Source: Siphonodentalium dalli (Eukaryota; Mollusca; Scaphopoda; Gadilida; Siphonodentaliidae). Taken from it: a stretch of 64,000 nucleotides of DNA. Below are positions 1 through 10,551 of this stretch, piece by piece. Both the position numbers and the translations under genes were made by a program. Each line of letters opens with the position of its first letter. The stretch's first letter is position 1. The notes below the pieces were generated by a model. That model saw only the letters and a list, made by a program, of their open reading frames with translations. It did not search any database and was not told the DNA's origin. The stretch lies in NCBI GenBank assembly GCA_032622095.1, contig CP136063.1:76861980-76925979 (forward strand), read 5' to 3'.

Positions 1-128
1 TGGACAACAAGTGAGATTCTTTGTGCAGAATACCACAATGTGTATATTAATAAAGTAGTTTCCCAAATTCGCCATCCATTAGTATCACCAAACCAAATAC
101 AAACACAGAAAGTCACATTTATCAATGT

Positions 129-134
129 TTTATT
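129..134 (-). promoter_or_regulatory. AATAAA polyadenylation signal of the pseudogene
   Basis: Read on the minus strand, AATAAA overlaps the TGA stop codon (134-136) of the Cys-rich C-terminal fragment. A signal this close to the stop would give almost no 3' UTR. It may simply be chance in AT-rich DNA. Confidence 0.35.
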
Positions 135-3100
135 CAGACATTCTGGCATTTGCCCTTACATGTGCAGAACTTTGTACACTTTTGATTGGCGTGTGTACAT
201 TTACAGGTGACGCAATGGTTCCTGCACTTGCACTTGATCAGTTCTGTACAGCTGTCACGCACCTGGCCCTGGTCGGCCCAGAGCGGTGACCACTTATCCT
301 GGCCGGTCCAGCCCCACTCACTTGCGGACAGAATGGTCTGTGAGCTTTGAGTTGGGTTAGCCCAGTAATAGCCCGCCTGTAGTGCTGTACTCAAAGCATG
401 CTGCTTCAGGGAGGCTCTTGTTGGTGGTAGCGATGACATTTGCCTGTTCTTCGTGAAGAGCCGCCTCCGCTCTTCGTTAACGTTGCAACTGCTGCTTGAA
501 CGATTGTACATAAGAATGACAAATCTCTCTAACATCTTCAGGGTGTCATCCGATATGCTAGCAGGAATAGAGTGCAATGCATTAAATGCGTCGGTTACCT
601 CAGATTATTTGTCCCAGGTGCGCCATGCTGTCTTTTTTCCCGATGTGCGCGAAGTGAGAAACGGTGTCGCACCCAGTGTATGCATGGAATACCGGTAATG
701 CCGTTGATCGAGTTGGTCCCAGACTCTTGGCGATATCAGAGGCGTTGATGTAACGATAGTCTTTACCTGTCCCCACATTAGAAGCTGCATCTGCGACATG
801 GACCATGATTCTAGTGTCCGCCTCTTCATGGTTACATGGGGCCAGTCGACCAGGATCTCTTACCGGGTTGCTCTTGATGTTTTCGTCTTCTGTGACAATG
901 AGTTCTTTGTCACCAATCTGATTTAGCAACCGATTGTTTAAAAACTTGAATAACTGCTCCTAGTTGCTGGGCACTTGCAGGAATTCAGCCCATTTGCCGG
1001 GAATTGGTGTGAGAGCACACACTTTAATCATTTTTACTGGACCAGTACACCGCGAATCCCTCGCCTGTGCTTTTAAACTGCCACCAAAGTACCTATCCCA
1101 GACAATATCCACGCGACATGCGAATCCATACTGTAATCGGATATGCGGGATGAATATCTTTGTGGCATACTCCAGGAAGGTCTTGCAGTCTCTTGGTCGG
1201 AGTATGTTTACAAGCGCCGCACCATCGAAGATGGTTACATCCGTTGGTGGTCTATCCTGTGTCGGGGCATCTACAATTTGCTCCAAACACGACATCAAGT
1301 CAGATTTATTGCCAAATCTGAGTCGCCCACCCTGGGATAATGCAACAGGAAATGACTGGTGTTCATGGCTGAAGAAATTATCCAGGTCCCCTTGTCGTGT
1401 TTGGCAAGTGATGTACAGCTTTGAAAACAAGGCACATTCACTCTTAAGAAGAGCAACAACAGTTTGCTTTCCTTTAGTTGAAGGTTTCTGTGGATGGTGT
1501 GCGAATAGTGTTACGTCGTTTCTTTTGATGGTGTCCGAGAGAGGGCTGCAGGTAGATCTTAATCACAAACTTGCCGGCATGAAATTCAGCAGCTACATCT
1601 GGGTGTGTAAGAGTAAGGTTGCGCATATCGCGTATATGCACAGGCATCCATCGTGCGTAGTGAACGTAGTTCATGGGAAAAAACCAAGGTGTGAGTTCCT
1701 GTAGAGTATCCAAATACAACGTAAAGTTGCCCGTTCGCAGCGACCGTATGAATGCCAATACTAGCAGTCCTTGTCACCCAGAAATTAAACTGGGGGCTCT
1801 CTTTTGCTCTATGGACACACCATGATTCGAACGTTAGTTCCTCATCATCCATGTTATCTACAAGGTAATCGTTGTATGACCTCTTCATAAGGATATACAG
1901 TGAGCAGGCAGTGACCTGGTGAGCATGTCCGGTCCTCTTGATATGTGATGCTGCGAGGAATGATTCCGATACTCCAGGAGTAGCAATTCCCACCTCCGAT
2001 AGGGACTCTATCCACCCACTTCCAGCGAGCCAATGGCCTAAGAGTTTGTATGCAGTTAATTCGGTGTGTAATCCACCTAACAAACAACGCATTTGTCTTC
2101 TCCGTATACATCGGTGTCATCTGCCCACTGGACTTGCTTCATTTTTGCATATAGTGGTTGGTCCACACATTTGACAGCAGTCTGACCTGGGTTAGAATGC
2201 TCTATGGCTGCCATAATCACCTCCATGCAGTGCTTGGCCATTGGCACAGATGACGCTTCCTCTGTAAATGGTGGTAGCACCGCGTTTATGGATGTGATAG
2301 CATGTTGCTGGGTCAATCTGTTTGCATGGAAAGCAGACCAAGAGAGGTGTTCCGCTGTTTCTGATTCTCCAACTGAGTGGTCAACATGTTTTAACCAATC
2401 AACTTCCGCGCTAATGTCAGCCTTTACTACATCACAACTGGTATACTCAGTTGCACATATCGGGACAGTAACATCGCCATCTGGTAGAAATGCAGAAGAT
2501 ACAGTTGTGTAGCCAATGGGTAGATCTGACATTTGTCTCCATTTTCTTATCACTCTCACCTGATGAGAAAATGATGAATTCTGGCTTCTTATTTGTACAC
2601 CTTCGTCTATGTTCTGAAACAGCGATTTACCAGTGCCATGGAATGACGACATCGCAGTCATCGAACTTGAATTGTGGTCGATGTTATCGGCAGCTGCTGT
2701 GATGAAGTTTCCAGGTAATAGCTGTGGCGGACAGACAACACCAATCTCGTTGTAATAGTCACATACTGTGTTGCCGAGAGATGTGATGATGTCCATTATC
2801 CGGTCATAGGAATCCGAGATGCCCAGTGTGAACATACTGTCAATCAATTGGCTCTGTCTTGTTGAGGAATGTAACTTAAGACCGACATAAACTGGTATTG
2901 GTGGAGTGCGTTGTGGATTGTGTCTATAATTCACATCAACAACACTTTTGTCCTTGCGTCTTCTTCTGAACTTCTGCGCATTGAACATGGTTAGTTGTGA
3001 CACTGTTAACGCAGGTTGGCTATATATTTGATCTTGAACCTGTTCTTCGATATTAGTACCATATATAACCATGCTCACCAATGCCAGCAGTGAATGTGGA

Positions 3101-3423
3101 ACTGATTTTACTTGGCTTTGGACGTCATACGATCCATCGAATTGCGTTTCGGTGGCGAAAATGTCCTTCATAATCGCATTGGCTATCCTGCGAATTGATA
3201 ACATATGCTCATCGCGATCGTTGTCGTAACCATGGCGCAATACTGATCCAATGTCGTCGTTGAAGGCGAGATAGGCATCACGACCACTGTGATAACAACT
3301 CAATGATGGGATGTTATAATAACCCATGCTAACTATGGGCATTATCCCCATAAAAAAAATAAAAAATAAAAATAAAACCCTCGCTCCCTTATCGATTCTA
3401 TAAAAAAATTGCCCGAGAATCAA
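134..3423 (-). pseudogene. Broken copy of a large uncharacterised multigene protein (possible FEN/PIN-like nuclease with Cys-rich tail)
   Basis: Successive minus-strand fragments are collinear: 3423-2077, 2092-1586, 1758-1474, 1430-960, 929-600 and 577-134. Together they follow a long protein family of unknown function that I remember as abundant in bivalve, coral and brachiopod genomes. Recognisable landmarks are SSFHGTG (near 2640), DQPLY (near 2150), GHWLAGSGW (near 2030), PWFFPMNYVHYARW (near 1670), a CQTRQGDLDNFF block (near 1400), HEEADTRI (816-830), TGCDTVS (654-674) and a tail of closely spaced Cys pairs (CKC, CxxCKC, CTCKGKC) at 137-240. Damage seen: frame changes near 2085, 1750, 1520-1440 and 640; in-frame stops at 960-962 and 605-607. 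About 30 residues are missing between HEEAD and YRYI, and roughly 100 or more are missing near 1530, judged from memory of the family. The sequence above about 3330 does not look like the family, so the 5' end is probably truncated. HEEAD, a later D-x-D strand (lost here) and GCD resemble metal ligands of FEN/PIN nucleases; that is inference. Confidence 0.75.
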
Positions 3424-5296
3424 AATCCTTTTTTTTTGGCCTTAATTGCAATGATATCAATATTTATTCTGGCATTTGTTTTGCTAGTGTGTGGCTATGA
3501 CAAATTTGGGATATCATAATACTTGTCACTTACCTTCGTATTATTTGAGAATCCGCACAAAATAGTCATCAGGATTCAAAAAGCCCACCATGTGAACTTT
3601 CAATTAGCATGTTTTTGACTATGGAAGCCCAGAAGTATGACAAATGCATATATTACAAAACTGTTATTGGGATAAAACTAATCAATTTACTTAGCAAATA
3701 CCACATTATATTATATAATAAATACACAATTAGAATGAAATTGAAATTTTGACAATACATTTCACTAATATCCATTAATATCACCAACAATTAATATTAA
3801 CTTTCATAATACTGGTATGTAACCAAACTGGTCATAGGGTAATTTTATTCAAACTAGTTGGCATACTACATGGGCACATATATTAATACATGCATATATC
3901 ATCACTATGCCCTCCCAACCACAATATTAATTAATTATGGCCCAAATTATTGACTTTATAGATTATTTTTTATTTTTTTAACAAAATCCTGCATATTGAC
4001 CTGTTTGGCGGTCAATTTTGATAATATGTTAAAGACATTTAATCAAAATATGCTGAAAATATTGGTTTATATCATGTATTCTATCATTTAAAATACTCAT
4101 ACATGCATATTTCCCCATATATGTAGGTAAAATGATGGTTTAAGCCCTCCTACCCACCCGTTGCTAAGGTGGAAACCGTTGCCTAGCAACCGTTGCTAAG
4201 GAAGGGATTTACACGACTGCCTCCACATCTTAAAATGATCAGTGGAACCTAATATACATATGTACCAAGTTTCATGCTTTTCTCACAATTATATCAATTG
4301 TGTCACATATCGCCTGAACTAAGCGGGTATATGTTCTATATGAGTGTATTGCAGAATCAGATGAGTCCAATGTGAACATTGTAAATATTTAGGTCCTATT
4401 TTCAGGAGGATAAGTAGGATGATATACATAGCGCATATCTGATATTGCCGTCACGCGATGACGAACTTGGCTCCGGTATGAAGAGGCTCGAATTTGTAAT
4501 TCACGTAAAGGGATGACAATCCGAGTCGTTTATCCAAACTCCATGCAGGGTATACCTCCCTTGGTGACTCGGTAAGACCGCTGCTGTCGGCGACATTTTA
4601 CCCACATTTGGTGGACTTCCGCGATATTAGGATATACACTAAGCGAACAGAACAACATGCTGCCCTTGTTAAGCACACAAAATATGGAACAAAATTTGTG
4701 TAAATTTTGAACCTCAAGTTTGAAAATTCCCACTAAAACCGAAGAACTATATTTCGAAACGGTGTGATTCGGTTCTCCGATTATTTTATCCAAGTCTAAA
4801 CGCACGTGTACGACATTGTCACAACTCGCACGGAAAGTCAAACACAGGAGTTCTAATTTGATGCAATTTTGACGAGTAGCTTGCGAAAATGGTCGACAAA
4901 TCTACCGCTCTGATTTTCCATTCTGTCATTATGTTATAGTGTGGGAATTGTTCTCAAAGCACATAGAAAATTTGACTTTGGAGCGATCGGGTTCGCCATT
5001 TTTGCTGGAAAACCCCATGCTAAATATAGAAACACAGACTAGTACCCAGTCGGTTACAGAGTCAGAAAGGAAGTATGACTGATGCGCTCTGGTATATACT
5101 GTCGTTTATCTGAGCAAGTTCGTCAGTTGTTCACTGTGATCGGTGTTTCTACGTGTACTATAGAGTGGGTTCTTAGCGAAATAAAACCTATGCGCTAATT
5201 TATTTCATGCACAAATAAACCTTACAATTCCGTGATGGTGCATTTTGCTACTGAAACGACGATAAATCTCAACATTAAAGGCATTACGAACATCTA
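3424..5296. other. Gene-free AT-rich stretch
   Basis: No coding region is recognised. The longest reading frame (4530-4841, minus, 103 codons) shows no familiar motif. The one conspicuous short signal is the X-box-like palindrome listed separately. The piece at 4240-4320 (ACCAAGTTTCATGC and following) reads like a dispersed repeat, but I found no second copy in the window. Confidence 0.5.
4159..4202. promoter_or_regulatory. Cluster of RFX/X-box-like sites
   Basis: GTTGCCTAGCAAC at 4178-4190 is a perfect 13-base palindrome matching the known RFX-factor X-box form. It is flanked on both sides by the half-site CGTTGCTAAGG (4159-4169 and about 4191-4201). Function is inferred only from the motif; no gene start is visible nearby. 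Confidence 0.4.
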
Positions 5297-5797
5297 TTAA
5301 AGGCACGTGAGGCCTTAATTGTCGAAAATATTCATATTTGTTCCAAACACCGTAAACAGAAAAACATTAAGACGCATACAGTTCCGTTCATATATACCAT
5401 GACCATCGCGTACACAGCATGTTTTCATAAAGACCTACTATATGTTACCCAAGCAAGAGCCTGATTGTGTTACATAAGACAGCACAATGCTACTGGCTAA
5501 TCACACACAAATGACATAAACGCTCTTTATTAGTTCCATATCAGGAATTCACCAACAAAGAACGCCCCTTATGTTTACCATCATAATATAAACAACACCA
5601 GAAAAGTTACTTTTTATGCTTTTGTTTACATAACATTGGCAAAATATATGACAATAACATACTGTTTGTGCGATATTTCTTATTGGTATACGGACAAAGT
5701 CTGTCTACATTTTGATGTTCTTTCTGTTTGTGGCGGTTTTTGACGGGTTGAAATATTTTCACAGGATACCCACCGCCAAGGCCAACCGTACCTTTAA
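5297..5797 (+). mobile_element. Family D miniature element, copy 1
   Basis: About 500 bp bounded by TTAA on both sides, with ends TTAAAGGCACG and CGTACCTTTAA, which form a short imperfect inverted repeat. Copies 2 (36586-37086) and 3 (39363-39872) share the whole length, including a GGCGGTTTTTGACGG block near the right end. A core at 5520-5549 (ACGCTCTTTATT, then CATATCAGGAAT) also occurs in family K. No protein-coding capacity is evident. This copy preserves the intact right end that is occupied by another element in copy 2. Confidence 0.75.
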
Positions 5798-5874
5798 CAT
5801 AAATTCTGAACCGTGATTGGTCAACTGCCAATTACGTCATGCGTTTCATAGCCCAATAAACACACCATAACATG

Positions 5875-6896
5875 AACTGACGTCACACTCACCCGGACCA
5901 CCAGAGAGTTAGGATCGCCACCTCTCAGGATGACTACGCCACCGAAAATCCCGAATGCTATCACAACAATGCATGTCGCGCCTTGTGTGAGCTGGTCACT
6001 CCATGCACACAAAGGCGGATACCAGTTGGTTTTGGACTTCCAGTCCTGCCCGGCAAATCCCTTATCAGGGCTCTCTACCGGGAGAGGTCTGGAAACTACC
6101 AAACCAGCTAGGAAGAAGCGAAAGAAAAAGACTCCATCCAGGAAAAAGAGAGACACAGAGAGATTGGCTGCGTGGAAAAAGAGGAAATCGACTGATGCCA
6201 CACCAGGCGACACCTCCCGCGCAGCCGAGATCGATTCACCGCCCGAAGTGGTAATGGACTCCCCATCGCCACGGATAGACGCGGACATCTCCTTTTTCAA
6301 CCCGAAGACGCCGGATTACACCGAACCGGAGTCTTCACCTGCCTCTCCTACAGCAAACGAAGCACCAACATCCGACCCCGAAGATACATCCGACTCCGAA
6401 GACACTTCTGACTCCGACTCCGAAGACACATCTGACTCCAACCCCGAAGACACATCTGACTCCAACCCCGACGACACATCTGATTCCGACTCTGACTGCG
6501 ACCCCGAATCCGACGACACATCCGACTCCGAAAAAGAAGAAAGACAAAAGAACTTAATGGAAATTTTAGCGAGAGCACAAGAAGCATTAAGAAAATCCGA
6601 ATTAGTACAAGCCGAAACCGAAAAGATCATGAATCGTCAGACTCCAAGTTTGCAAACATCACCATCCGAACCACCGCCAAAAAAAGAGAAAGAGAAATAG
6701 AAAGAAACAAAACAACCGCCGCTAAGACTGCTCCACCACGCTTTCGCCGCCTTGCCTCCAACCACAACACATACGACAGCCAACATGTTCGATTTTCATC
6801 GGAAAAAAAACAAGGAAGGGTGAAGGGACTTGCACACTGCAGTCCGACCACCCTACCCGGCCTTCGGCCGGAAACGACTCAACAACTGACGTCACA
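5875..6896 (+). mobile_element. 996-bp retroposon-like insertion with target-site duplication
   Basis: AACTGACGTCACA occurs at 5875-5887 and again at 6884-6896 and encloses 996 bp with a single open reading frame. The right end carries a perfect 6-bp stem with a 3-base loop (CCGGCC TTC GGCCGG, 6857-6871), followed by ACGACTCAAC. A terminal hairpin followed by a short CAA-type tail and a direct repeat of 10-13 bp is what target-primed non-LTR retrotransposition leaves. If the AAC belongs to the tail, the duplication is 10 bp. No reverse transcriptase is present, so the copy is non-autonomous or 5'-truncated. The duplicated target contains the palindrome TGACGTCA. Confidence 0.65.
5930..6700 (+). 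CDS. Small basic/acidic ORF of the 996-bp insertion
   Basis: This is an uninterrupted 256-residue frame, the longest undamaged one in the window that is not a palindrome translation. From N to C: a short segment with a W-x-L and GGYQLVLDF pattern (residues about 22-38); a strongly basic stretch with KTPSRKKRDTERLAAWKKRK (about 68-87); a Ser/Pro-rich linker; an acidic low-complexity block built from DTSDS units (about 145-200); a predicted helical, charged segment (about 203-233); and a Lys-rich end. Small proteins with the W...GG-x-L then (K)SPS-x3-RD-x2-R pattern occur in many marine invertebrate genomes, and I associate them with transposable elements, but I cannot name the family. ATG at 5930 is the first in frame after the left end at 5888. 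A nucleic-acid-binding ORF1-like role is inference. Confidence 0.55.
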   Translation: MTTPPKIPNAITTMHVAPCVSWSLHAHKGGYQLVLDFQSCPANPLSGLSTGRGLETTKPARKKRKKKTPSRKKRDTERLAAWKKRKSTDATPGDTSRAAEIDSPPEVVMDSPSPRIDADISFFNPKTPDYTEPESSPASPTANEAPTSDPEDTSDSEDTSDSDSEDTSDSNPEDTSDSNPDDTSDSDSDCDPESDDTSDSEKEERQKNLMEILARAQEALRKSELVQAETEKIMNRQTPSLQTSPSEPPPKKEKEK

Positions 6897-7169
6897 TATT
6901 GTTGACATTGGTTGACTAAAATCGGTAGATATATTTACTGGACGTGTTTTTAAAGTGGGTTAACATATCCTAATTGATCGATATTTCACAGGTTGATTAT
7001 TGAGCTAACTTACAAAAAATAGTCAAGTTTATAAAAATTAATCAGGAAAAAGCCATATAAATAAAAGAAATGAATACAGTTTGGGTGTGTTTTGTTGAGG
7101 GTTTATCTCTGTGGCCTTTGGAGAATATTTAGAGTGCCAATGGCCACAGCACTACCTTCAATACAACAT

Positions 7170-7616
7170 ACTCAAACCAAGTCTGAGTTTAGTGTGCCTG
7201 TCATGTGCATGTCATTTGCCCGCATAGCGTGCTAGCATCACTAAATTACCATCTAGTGACCTCATTCTGGTTAGGCCTCATCTTCTCTGGAAAGTTTCTT
7301 TATTATCAAATTTCTATAGAAACTTCTGCACATATATTCCATTTTTTTTTTAGTTTAGTTTCTCTATATCGCCAAATTGACAGACGACACATTGCATAAC
7401 CGAGGTACCCAATGGGTGTACATCACAATATTCACCATTTGGGAACTTCAAACTGAGTTTATTTCTCCCATAGCAGATGAGGCCATGCAGATTGAAGTCC
7501 ACAGGCAGTGAATTTGGTGATGTTAGCCCGCTATGCGGGATAGCTTCACTAAATTCACCCTCTGGGGACCTCATTCTGCAAATGACAGGTACACTAAACT
7601 CAGACTTGACTCAAAC
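7170..7616. mobile_element. Family E foldback element with 8-bp target duplication
   Basis: ACTCAAAC at 7170-7177 is repeated at 7609-7616. Between them lie 431 bp with inverted ends: CAAGTCTGAGTTTAGTGTG on the left and its near reverse complement (ACACTAAACTCAGACTTG) on the right. Next to each end is an internal palindrome built from CTAGCCCGC/GCGGGCTAG and ACTAAATTCACC. The 8-bp duplication suggests hAT-type transposition, although the terminal bases are not a typical hAT end. Related copies lie at 20970-21390, 26820-27262 and 42361-42415. Confidence 0.7.
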
Positions 7617-8117
7617 TACATGCATTTCTTAAACCAAACCAAATCAATGGGATAATACTAACTGACGGAGAACACGTGCCAGAAAGCAAGAAAAACACGG
7701 TTCGCGTTTATCAAGATATGAGATTCGATCTTCGATTCAACAAACTCCGAAAATTAAGAAAAGTGCTGAAATTGACAACACCGACGCCTTCTATTGTGGC
7801 GTATCACTCCAATAAAAGGATTGCATTCGCCTTTGTGTAAATACAGAGTTTCATTACCAGTCTCAAAGAAATCGACCCTCCATAGTGGGGGATGCGTCAA
7901 ACAGAAGCGCAAGCACAATTACTCAGATTTAGCGGAAATTAATCAAAAGTTGTGCTCGCAGTTTTTTCCAGTCTGTTTCCTTCTGCTGGATGTCAGTTAT
8001 CGTAACGTGAAAAACTTATCGTCTCTTCACTTCATGGAGGATCGAAATTGGATCTGTTCCACTTGAAATATATGTGGGGAAATGACAAGAAAGCTTATTG
8101 CAATGCATGAAATGGTA
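7617..8117. other. Gene-free stretch with unrecognised short frames
   Basis: A frame ending near 7842 reads like a basic peptide (RFDLRFNKLRKLRKVL), and another runs from 7794 to 8066. Neither matches a family I know. No repeat was recognised. Confidence 0.3.
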
Positions 8118-8341
8118 TTAACCCTTCCTGTACTAAATGGTTTCTCCCACACAAAAGTATATACTGGAATGGTATATTATTCATCTAGGGGAGTGGGGTC
8201 AGGGAAACTAAGCAGTTGAGAGACAATATAATTACCGAAGGAATCCTATTTATTAGCGGGAAATGTCCAGTTAGGTCCTTTGTTGAACTTATTATCTGAA
8301 CATTTACTCGTCAATGTGTATTTGGTATAAAAAAAGGTTAA
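8118..8341 (+). mobile_element. Family B miniature element
   Basis: 224 bp between TTAA sites. The left end is TTAACCCTTCCTGTACTAAA, then a TTTCTCCCAC block and a GGAATGGTATATTATTCAT block. The right end is GGTATAAAAAAAGGTTAA, an imperfect inverse of the left. Other copies lie near 9647, 13805, 28910, 32367, 45731, 53110 and 57556. Confidence 0.65.
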
Positions 8342-9646
8342 TAGACAATAAACACATATCTAGATTTTCAGAGATCATTGTATATGTATTACTCAGAAAA
8401 AAATGTCAAAATGAACCAGCCTGATGGCATAATGTCTCGCAAAGTCCTTCGATGATTGAACAGAATGAAGTTATCAAAACAGTGACGTAGCCGTATTCAC
8501 CTCTAGCAATTGTATCTCCGTTCATGCAAGAGTTGCATAATAATGAGGATTTTTATTTCGGCCAGCTGTAGTCTCGATTTGGAAGACGATTATCCTATAT
8601 ATAAATCTTATGTCTTAATTCACCTGAAAGTTCCATCAATTATCTCATATCCATACTAAATGAAAACATTGCAAATCAAATTTACGTTTGACTTGCAATT
8701 TCTCTGACCAATGAGCAATACACAGTGACTTCAACGTATAATATCTTCAGCATATTGTACAAGGTATACTACTATGAGGTGGGAAAGTTTTGACCTTCGG
8801 TGATTATGCTACCGTGAATGTATTCAAATACAACTTATTACATGGTGAGTTCACATATAGTCTTACCTACTCTCTGATAACATGTATATCACTGACATGC
8901 AGTATCGACTCACTCAACCGAATAAGTTTGTAAATATGAGGCGATAATGATTTGGAATAGTAGCGAAGGGTTTCTGTCTTAAGGGTTTCTGTCTTATACT
9001 ATGGCGACGGATGGGTCATAGATAGCGATAAAACTAGCTTTCCGATTCGACAGCAGATGATTCAGGGACAGGGTCCCCGTTGGGAAGTGTCTACCCCGCC
9101 CCGCGCCCTTGAACCAGACCAAACTCCTAGGTTAGCAGAATTGAAACTCAAGCTTTCCAACTTTGGAAACTTCCAACCTGACATCCTTAACCCAATAAGG
9201 TAGGGTTGTTTCATCTGATGGTCATTCCAGACTAAAATTTTGACCGATTGCTTGATTTAGGTAACTTGTGTGAGCCAAGTGTGCAATAAACATTGAATAC
9301 ATTACCCCAGAGAAATTCCATGATTGTTCAAAGGTCGCATAAATAATGACATCTCGAGCAGGTCTTCACATTCTGTGATATACATTTAAAATATTGCCCC
9401 AATATTAGTATGCCACTGCTTCTAATCTCAAACCACATACGTTTGGTTCGCGCACGCCCATCAACCTTCGGTTTTCCTAATTTTATTTTCGAAAATAAAA
9501 TGCGATTATAAAACTTTACGCTAGTGAGCATCCAAGAGGAAACATTCGTTGATTTCATGTTTGATGGAAGCAGTGATATGCTTTCTTTATGCTTGGCAAT
9601 ATTCTTCTAGCTATTAATTGTATTCGTGATATTTCAAAGCATATCG
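8342..9646. other. Gene-free stretch
   Basis: No gene is recognised. Only the segment at about 9054-9205 resembles something else in the window: the interior of the hAT-like element at 55713-56821 (CTTTCCAACTTTGG and AACTTCCAACC words). A short direct repeat of AAGGGTTTCTGTCTTA occurs near 8967-8997. Confidence 0.4.
9054..9205. repeat. Decayed relative of the hAT-like element interior
   Basis: It shares the paired words CTTTCCAAC and GGAAACTTCCAACC, and the order of features, with the ~260-bp units inside 55713-56821. No terminal repeats remain. Confidence 0.3.
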
Positions 9647-9834
9647 TTAACCCTTTCTACATTGAATGGATTCTCCCACTCAGTAATAAAAGTATATATA
9701 TTGCATGTCTATTATTTATTGGGAGGGGTGTGCAGGAAAAATAAGCAGACGGCAAATAATAAAAGTGCAGAAGGAGTTATATTTACTGAAAATAAATGTT
9801 CAGATAATAAGCTCAATACATGGTCGTTTGTTAA
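9647..9834 (+). mobile_element. Family B miniature element, right end lost
   Basis: It starts TTAACCCTTTCTACATTGAA, then TGGATTCTCCCACTCAG and AAAAGTATATATATTG, the best-preserved B left end here. The matching right end TATAGAAAGGGTTAA is absent. The sequence passes directly into the repeat at 9835-10180. Confidence 0.6.
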
Positions 9835-10180
9835 AGTGATGTTAAACACTCCGGTAGGGTGATCAAATAGATATGGAGAATTATCTTGCTCAAAGTAGTA
9901 TTTTTTTTACGAATATCAATCCAAATTGACACCACCCACGGTCATTCTTATATATGAATTAAATGCACTAACTCTATAGATGGCGAAATCGTTTGCGTTA
10001 GTTTATCGCCGATTGTTGCGTCCCGAATTGGGGTGTATATATTTACAACTGAGTGTATTTCAGACGATGTTTTCTATGGAGTGGTATGGTCAATTTATTT
10101 GAAATTTTCGGGGATCTTAGTAGAATGATACATTCCCCAGTTTGGCATAGCGCCTGAGTGCTAACTTATAAGTTTATCGC
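9835..10180 (-). repeat. Dispersed repeat, inverted diverged copy of 39025-39365
   Basis: Shared words in inverted order include GGGTGATCAAAT/ATTTGATCACCCTAA, ATGGCGAAATC/GATTTCGCCATCG, TTATCGCCGAT/ATCGGCGATAA, CGATGTTTTCTATG/CATAGAAAACATCG and GGCATAGCGCC/GGGCGCTATGCC. No coding capacity or terminal repeats were identified. Confidence 0.6.
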
Positions 10181-10551
10181 ACTGGAACAAACTTATGATC
10201 TGAACATTACCTAAGCTACTCATCAATTAGTATTTCGTATAGAAGCGGTTAATTTGGGGCCGCCTAAGAACATTGAAATTTGATATTGTTAACAAATCGA
10301 CTCTGATCCGTTAAATGTTTTGAGACATTAAATTCCACGACACCGGGAAACTCTCTTTCAGTCTTGTGTAAATTTAAATTTGACGTGAAGCCGATCCATA
10401 TTACTGATTTTCTTAACATTCTTAGCGATGAAGCTTCGTGCGTTATTGTGCCAGACACTAATTGAAGTGTAACATGCTGATAATATATATAGAATGTATA
10501 GAAAAAGCTTGATAATAGCAGACATGTTTCGTTACTTATCACATCATCTAC
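10181..10551. other. Gene-free stretch
   Basis: Nothing recognised; the 10264-10542 minus frame has no familiar motif. Confidence 0.3.

Noticed and set aside
964-1704. 246-codon plus-strand frame
   Set aside because: It lies antisense to the pseudogene, whose minus-strand fragments have clear family motifs.
4530-4841. 103-codon minus-strand frame as a gene
   Set aside because: No homology signal, no neighbouring exon structure, and such lengths occur by chance.
6316-6630. Ser/Asp- and Val/Gly-rich minus-strand frames
   Set aside because: They are shadows of the DTSDS-coding repeats in the plus-strand ORF at 5930-6700.
6857-6896. Hammerhead ribozyme at the end of the 996-bp element
   Set aside because: A GAAAC string is present but no CTGATGA core pairs with it.
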